Of a stretch of DNA of 64,000 nt, positions 58,119 to 64,000 are shown in pieces. The position numbers and the translations under genes are program-made. The DNA is from Ephemerocybe angulata. Lineage: Eukaryota > Basidiomycota > Agaricomycetes > Agaricales > Psathyrellaceae. The stretch lies in NCBI GenBank assembly GCA_013368325.1, contig JAACJK010000223.1, positions 310,001 through 374,000 on the forward strand, in the 5' to 3' direction. The number at the start of each line of letters is the position of its first letter. Position 1 is the first letter of the stretch. The notes below the pieces were generated by a model that worked only from the letters and a program-made list of their open reading frames with translations, was not told the DNA's origin and did not search any database.

Positions 58119-60415
58119 TTACCAGACACTCCTTATAAGGTCGACGGCACGCTCCGCAAGGATGTAGACTGGAGCTTGTGAGTGAGCTGCTGGGACGTAT
58201 GGCTAACGCGGGTTTTTTTTGAAGTCAGTTCCATTTTCATCGTTGAGGATGCCGGACGCGAGATAAACGTACGAAGACAGACGCATCGACAATCCTCAGC
58301 CCGCTTGCGCTCTTAAGCCTCAGCTCAGAGTCGACGACGCCACGTTTCGAGTTTCTTGGGGACATCTGTGCAGAGCCTACAGGATGCAGAGTTGTGAATG
58401 CAGTATCTCGGATCGTCTTCTCAAACTCCGCATCCGAGAGGATGTCAGGATCAGGACCTTTAAATCCAGTGATGTACCCATCCCAAGCGGGACCGCTGTA
58501 GTACCTCTTCAACGAGCGCAAGCCTTCCTTGAGAGCAGCGAGGTCGTAAGGGTGGGAGAGGAGGTTGTAGTCAATACGTGGCTTTGCAAAAGGATCGTTA
58601 GAGCGAAGCTTGAGGCTTCCACCTGAACGGTTCATTAGCATGGCCTCCATTGACAATGGCTGCCTTGAAATGCTTACGGGAGTACGGAGACAAGAGGACC
58701 AACGTCCCGCCTCCTGTGGCCTATAGAAGATGTTAACTCGACTTGCATACTCTGTCCGACGGGAACTCACATCGAGGCCCCATTCAAATTGCGGGGATGT
58801 TGGGCCTGTCGAGGCGTCTTTATACTGCTTGAAAAGTGGTGTATCACTGGGCAGTCTAAACCACAGGAGCTGATGGCTTGTGAATCTCTCGGTAAGTGGC
58901 CCGGTTCGATTCTGCTGCCACATCGCCAGAGCTGTAGCATCATCGATTCTGTCGTCATAATCGCATGAGAATGTTCGTGAACTTCATTCGGAAAGGAGTG
59001 ACTAGAGATGGGCACATACGTAGTCTGATTGAGAGGAACAGTTCCGAAGCTCGCAGCAATAGAGACGTGCTCGGTAATGCCTTGACCGACATCAGGTACA
59101 TCGAGAACAGACGGGATGCCATGGGCAGTCAGATCGGCCTTGTTTCCAATGCCAGAGTTTAGAAGAATCTGAGGGCTCCCGATTACCCCAGCAGAAAGAA
59201 TGAGCTCTTTTGACGCTGTCAGGGTTCTCCTTGCACCTGAGTAGCTGTTAGGATAGAAAAGGTCATTGTGGCGAAAGTTGCTGACCTCCATCGCGAGGTG
59301 CGATTTCGACCGTACGAATATCCAGCTTCTTTGAAGATTTGGAGGGGAGAACACGCGTGATATATGTGTTCAGGACGATTGTCAGATTGGGACGCTCTCG
59401 CACACTGGGCGTCAGATAGCCCTTCGCAGCGCTGCAACGCTCCCCATTGCCGATAGTACTTTGTAGCCACGCTTAGAAATTCGGTGTGAGGCAGATTCAT
59501 TACTGTAGGAGAACTCGTCAACTCACTAGCCCCAATAGGTTTGCCAGCATTGAGATCCAATACATTTGGAAACTCCTTCTTCTGAAGTAGACCATTTGTG
59601 CGAACACGCAGGTCAAAGTCGCTTGGCTCGGCCCAGACGAGAGACGTCTGGGTGTTCCCCTCGTATCCGTGAACCTTGGGATCGAACTGCCCTGTTGGGT
59701 CGCGACCACCTGCGGGAGGCGTCCACCTTTCATGCTGCAAGAATACATCTTAATCATAGCCGTCGATAGCACGTATGGCATTGAACTCACTCGTTGAATG
59801 TATGGCCACAGAGCGTTCCATCCCCATCGGCTATCCCCTGTAACTCGACCCCAATTGTCGTAGTCGTCTGCCGATCCCCTCGTATAGGCCATGGCATCTA
59901 CTTCATATTAGCGGCCACCCGATGGAATGAGTATCTAGGCTCACTGATGGCGCTACTTCCACCCAAGCCACGACCGCGGGGAATGGCGAGAGTGCGATTG
60001 TTGAGACCGGGCATGGGCTCCGACTCAAACCTCCAATTGAACTCAGTATCGTTTCTCTTCGACGCCCACGCGGGGACCTCGAGCTCAATGACACCAACAG
60101 TACTAATTCGCGTTAGCTAGCACCCGCACTTAAATAGGACGACGCACTCATTTCCGGCCTCGATCAGCAAGACGTTGAAGTCCCGGTTCTCGGAGAGTCT
60201 GCTCGCAAGGACAGAGCCTGCTGTTCCGCCTGCAAAAGCATATATATCATCCCAGCGAGCCATATTTCTCGTTTGTGCTCACCTCCAGCGACGGTGAAGT
60301 CGAATGGCTTCACATTGGTTGGTAAGGCATCAAGGTTCTGGTAGAGCGCCGCATCAACCAGGTGGGGTGGTAGCAGCGCAGCGAGAACGAGCGCCACAGA
60401 AATTAGCGCTGGCAT
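58119..60415 (-). CDS. GMC oxidoreductase 1 (aryl-alcohol-oxidase-like, AA3)
   Basis: FAD enzymes of this type oxidise alcohols and usually release hydrogen peroxide. Eleven exons: 60283-60415, 60148-60229, 59945-60102, 59791-59900, 59527-59734, 59286-59471, 59020-59236, 58771-58948, 58678-58720, 58273-58622 and 58119-58202; 1,749 bp, 582 residues. A signal peptide (MPALISVALVLAALLPPHLV) precedes the FAD-binding FTVAGGGTAGSVLASRLSE. Other signatures are PRGRGLGGSSAI and SAGVIGSPQILLNSGIG. Catalytic histidines are in LHPVGSAQMSP and PAAHSQAP, as in aryl-alcohol oxidase. No lesions seen. It is the downstream partner of a tandem pair on the same strand. Confidence 0.93.
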
Positions 60416-60855
60416 CCTCGTAGTGCTCGTTGAGCTGGGAGTCCTTGCGAAAAGAAGTACTTCTTATGTATATCGAGAAGCTGACTGATACCCTAAGGGC
60501 CTGGTGCCAATGTGTGGGCATGCCTGATGAATGGAGAAGTCGTTTACTCCGTTAACATCGCCGATGGATGCAAACATCGGAAACACTGGTCGTCATGGGG
60601 TCAAAACCCAGAAAATGCCCCTGAAGAGCCCTGAAGTCTCTTATACTGTGTGAGAACAGTGTAAAACTAATTCAGCTGAGGACACCTCGAAATCCGTATC
60701 CGACTCGGATGCCCAGATGATGCCCTCCCGCCCCAAGGAAAAATGTACTACCTGGGCAACAATGATACAGCGAGCGTCGGCAATGGAATAGCGCTCGATT
60801 GACAAGGTAAAGAAAAGGAGCTATAAATTACAAGAGGGATTTTTTCCAGGAATAC

Positions 60856-63192
60856 TCAACCCCCCAAGGAGGTCAAAATGAGATCAGCGGCACGCTCTGC
60901 CAGGATGTAGACCGGTGCTTGTGTATGCGCCGTAAGCACATAAGGCTGGGCGCTCATTAGTGTGGAGTATGAAAGATGACGCCGTCGGTGATACTCACAA
61001 ATACGGACGCATCGACAATCCTCAGCCCCCTCACTCCTTTGACCTTCAATTCCCCGTCCACAACGCCTCTCTTCTCCCCCCTTTTACTCATGGCCGCTCC
61101 CCCGACAGGATGATAGAATGTGATCGCGTTGTCCCTAATCCTCTTTTCGAACTCCTCGTTGGAGAGTACGTCGGGATCAGGGCCACGGAACCCTGTAATG
61201 TAGCCTTCCCACGCAGGTCCACTATAGAACCGCTTCATAATCCGAACGCCCTCTTTGATAGCAGCCATGTCGAAAGGGTGGGTCAAGAGGCCCAGGTCGA
61301 TCAATGGTGGAAGAAGGGGGTTGGATGAGGCGAGCCGCAGTGATCCACCTATTTGGTGCGTTAATTTCTTGAAATCCCTTTTGAGCTTTCCACTTACGAG
61401 AATAGGGCGTCAAGAGAGCGAGATACGCATTCTGAGCTGCCTACACAAAAGTGCAAGGCTTAGCCAAACGATATGTCAAGGTGACTAGTAAAGTGGCTTA
61501 CATCGAGTGGCAGTTCTAAATGTGGACTAGTCGTTCCAGTTGAGGGATCTTTCCATTCCTTGAAGAGTGATGAACTCGATGGAATTCTCGACCAAAGAAT
61601 CTGGTGAGTGAACGTTGCAGTGAGGGGTCCAGTCCTATTCTGTTGCCACATCGCATATGCCAGGTCTTGGTCGATCCTACCCATTCAATTCAGTATTTTG
61701 GGATAGAGTGTATGTATATCGAGAAATGCTTACGTCGTAGTATTGAGAGGAACAGTATCCCAGACAAGGTTTGCTGCGACATGCTCTGTAATCCCTTTGC
61801 CAATATCTGGTAAGTCAAGAATAGAGGCAACTCCCAGGGATTCAAGTTCAGTCCTGTTTCCGATACCAGAGTTGAGAAGAATGTGAGGTGTGCCTATGAC
61901 TCCACCCGAGACCACAAGCTCCTTCTTCGCCGTAAACTTCACTGGAGTGCCTGGCGGTAGATTGATTCGAATTAGCTGATGACCACGGTTTACCGAAGCC
62001 CGGATGTTTACGTACCCCCATCACTAGAAATCACTTCGACCGTCCGAATGTCAAGCCTCCTGACCGATGATACTACGGGATGAACCCGTAAGACCTGTGT
62101 ATTTAGGAGAATGGCGAGATTACTTCGCTTTCGGACAGGGTCACCAAGATAAGCGGTAGCTGCACTACTCCGGGTTCCATTCCCAATCGTACTCTGCATC
62201 CATGCTGGGAGTCGATACCAACATTCTATCAGCAAGCTAACGCTGACGATGTTCACATGACACTTACTAACACCTATGCTCCGTCCTGCGTTTCCATCCA
62301 GAACCAAGGGAAATTCCGCTTTTTGAATCTCGGCGTTTCGAATAGTTCGAATGTCGTGTTCCAGATGCCCATCCCAGGGAAGCGAGGTCTCGACGCGTCC
62401 CATATACCCATGTACGGCTGGATCATACTCCCCGGTCGCGTTCCTACCACCAGCTGGTGGTGTCCACCTTTCACTCTACATCATCGAACCTTTGAAGTCA
62501 GCACTACTACGTTCTGGGGACTATGCGATACGCACGCGTCTGATATATGGCCTAAGGGCATTCCAGCTCCAACCGGGATCTCCGGTCACGCGTGCCCAAT
62601 TATCATAGTCATCTTTTGACCCCCTCGTGTATACCATCCCGTCTATGCGTAGTCTCCATGAGCTCATGACCTCAAATACGCGATGCGGAAGTGGACTGAC
62701 TAACAGCGCTGCTTCCACCAAGCCCCCTTCCTCTTGGAATCCCAGCTTTCCTCCCATTCCAACCCTCCTGCGGCACGGACTCGTAGTTCCAAATAAATTG
62801 GCTTGGATTCTCCGTGCCCTTTCCCAAACCCCAGCCAGGAATTGAGAGGCCCAGCTGGTCTGCCGTGCTAAACGCGTGGTGAAAGTCGGTGATTGGGCAT
62901 ACTATGCAAAATAGTGGTTGAGATACGTACTCAGGGCCTGCCTCAATCAACAGAACATTGAAAGCTTTGTTTTCCGAAAGACGACTGGCTATTACTGATC
63001 CGCCGGTACCTCCTGGAGTGGAGTAGGTATGCTTCAGATAAGCCAGGCTTAGCAGAACTTTGATGGCGTACCGCCAGCAACGATGAAGTCGAATGTCATG
63101 AGATCCACCGGCAGCTCAGAGAGATGTTGGAAGACTTTGCCATGGGTACTTCCAGCAATTGCGATGATTGTAGTGAATAATCCAAGGATCAT
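60856..63192 (-). CDS. GMC oxidoreductase 2 (aryl-alcohol-oxidase-like, AA3)
   Basis: Eleven exons: 63072-63192, 62931-63012, 62701-62867, 62536-62642, 62268-62475, 62016-62204, 61734-61950, 61502-61676, 61398-61440, 60999-61348 and 60856-60945; 1,749 bp, 582 residues. I start at MILGLFTTIIAIAGSTHG, a signal peptide; an in-frame ATG 54 bp upstream would bury it. FAD motif: FIVAGGGTGGSVIASRLSE. Further signatures: PRGRGLGGSSAV, SGGVIGTPHILLNSGIG, FYHPVGGAAMSK and LTAHTQAP, so both catalytic histidines are kept. Exon 3 needs the acceptor at 62868 (GCGTTTAG); the nearer CATAG would break the frame. It is a tandem paralogue of the next gene, 440 bp away. Confidence 0.93.
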
Positions 63193-63385
63193 TTTAGACT
63201 TGTATAACAGTGTGAATAGGAAAAAGTGTGCGGATGGCCTCGTCAAGTATAAAACGCGAATCAGACTTTAAGGGAATTATTCAGTAAGTCCGCTCAGGAA
63301 AAGCCGGTCGCTTCTGGAAAGCCATCTTCGACGACTCTGATCACATCGGAGGAAAAAGAAGCGGAAAGAAGTGGGTTATTGTGGC

Positions 63386-63715
63386 TCATGTTCTCATTTC
63401 TCCTGTCCTGTTTGATCCATTCACGTGCGATGCCAACGAAGAAGGTCTCGAGTCTGCAGAACCTCTGATTGATATCAGTTGAAATGCTTCTTGGGGCGTC
63501 TTTCTCCTACTTTCAATCTCAAGGCCCAAGAACATGCGTAGCATGGTGTCGCTCAAATTATCCATAAAGATGTTTTCCAATATCATCCAAATAACGTCCA
63601 GAGGAAGTAGCCCAGCGGGTCGGTTGTCACCTAGCAACCACAACGCCATAATATCAACCTTGGACCTCCCTCCATCCGTTCGCAGTGTCCGTGCTGGATG
63701 CATCCACCGGAACAC
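63386..63715 (-). CDS. Unidentified protein fragment near window edge
   Basis: An open stretch on the minus strand codes a coding-like sequence (SKVDIMALWLLGDNRPAGL, then LPLDVIWMILENIF) resembling the helix pattern of an F-box, followed by EIESRRKTPQEAFQ and a stop. There is no plausible ATG; an upstream exon joined at an acceptor near 63716 is likely, but its donor is unclear. I do not recognise the family and the limits are approximate. Confidence 0.35.
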   Translation of the reverse strand: MFRWMHPARTLRTDGGRSKVDIMALWLLGDNRPAGLLPLDVIWMILENIFMDNLSDTMLRMFLGLEIESRRKTPQEAFQLISIRGSADSRPSSLASHVNGSNRTGEMRT

Positions 63716-64000
63716 TTCATTTCCTTGCCTTCAGTCCTTGGACTACCTTCTCGTATGATATAGCTTGCGTTGCGGAGAAGTTCGGCCATGTACGCCGCCG
63801 CCCCAGCATGACGTCGGTGCGCTCGCTGTTACATAATCTAATCTATTCACCACAGGTACGAGGAGGCGGGGCAGCTAGAGGCATTTGGGACTGCCGCATC
63901 GTCAATACGGTGAGGCGACAATCTCTGGATGTTTTGGGGCTGTGGGCTGTGTCTGAATGACGTTGTAAATACGTCGTCCGCATCGGTCTCTCAAGCGCGC

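Noticed and set aside
1..64000. CRISPR arrays, bacterial operons or ribosomal RNA
   Set aside because: No regular spacer-repeat pattern and no rRNA-like sequence; gene structure is fungal.

Overview
The window is eukaryotic: nearly every gene is split by short GT-AG introns (about 45-75 bp), and the gene families point to a filamentous basidiomycete. Tyrosinase, laccase, an AA9 lytic polysaccharide monooxygenase with a CBM1, two aryl-alcohol-oxidase-like GMC enzymes and a MYND protein together suggest a wood- or litter-decaying Agaricomycete. I cannot name the species. All exon borders are my own reading of splice sites and family motifs.

Left part (1-21.7 kb), single-copy. It starts inside the signal peptide of a secreted tyrosinase (+). 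A four-exon Pro/Ser-rich protein follows (-), then a MYND zinc-finger gene (+) whose third-last intron holds a complete, very young, non-autonomous Copia-type LTR retroelement (6584-7927). Next are a small secreted Asn/Gln/Lys-repeat protein (-), a Cys-containing secreted protein with a hydrophobic C-terminus (-), a 14-exon laccase (-) with one junction I cannot splice in frame, an AA9-CBM1 LPMO (+), and a small secreted protein built of three Cys-rich repeats (+). Three stretches of 1.8-2.8 kb between them hold no gene I can support.

Middle part (22.1-51.8 kb), segmental amplification. A unit of 9,656 or 9,871 bp is repeated head to tail about 2.6 times (23332-48398). The copies are almost identical and differ mainly in homopolymer lengths and one 216-bp internal duplication. 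Each unit carries the truncated 5' half of a HECT ubiquitin-ligase gene, a GACGA-rich low-complexity block, an array of degenerate exon-like modules, and an unidentified intron-containing locus. The third copy switches at 48399 to a diverged paralogous block that leads into the only intact HECT gene (51779-55438).

Right part (51.8-64 kb), single-copy. After the intact UBE3B/HUL5-like ligase come a seven-exon multi-pass membrane protein with a 13-nt microexon (+), two tandem GMC oxidoreductases with matching intron positions and equal predicted length (-), and an unidentified fragment at the edge.

The secreted redox enzymes fit a lignocellulose-attack set. GMC oxidases typically make hydrogen peroxide, which LPMOs and peroxidases use, while laccase and tyrosinase oxidise phenols. 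The dispersed layout on both strands suggests loose clustering, not co-transcription. The most unusual feature is the HECT-fragment amplicon, which may be a real recent amplification or partly an assembly effect.
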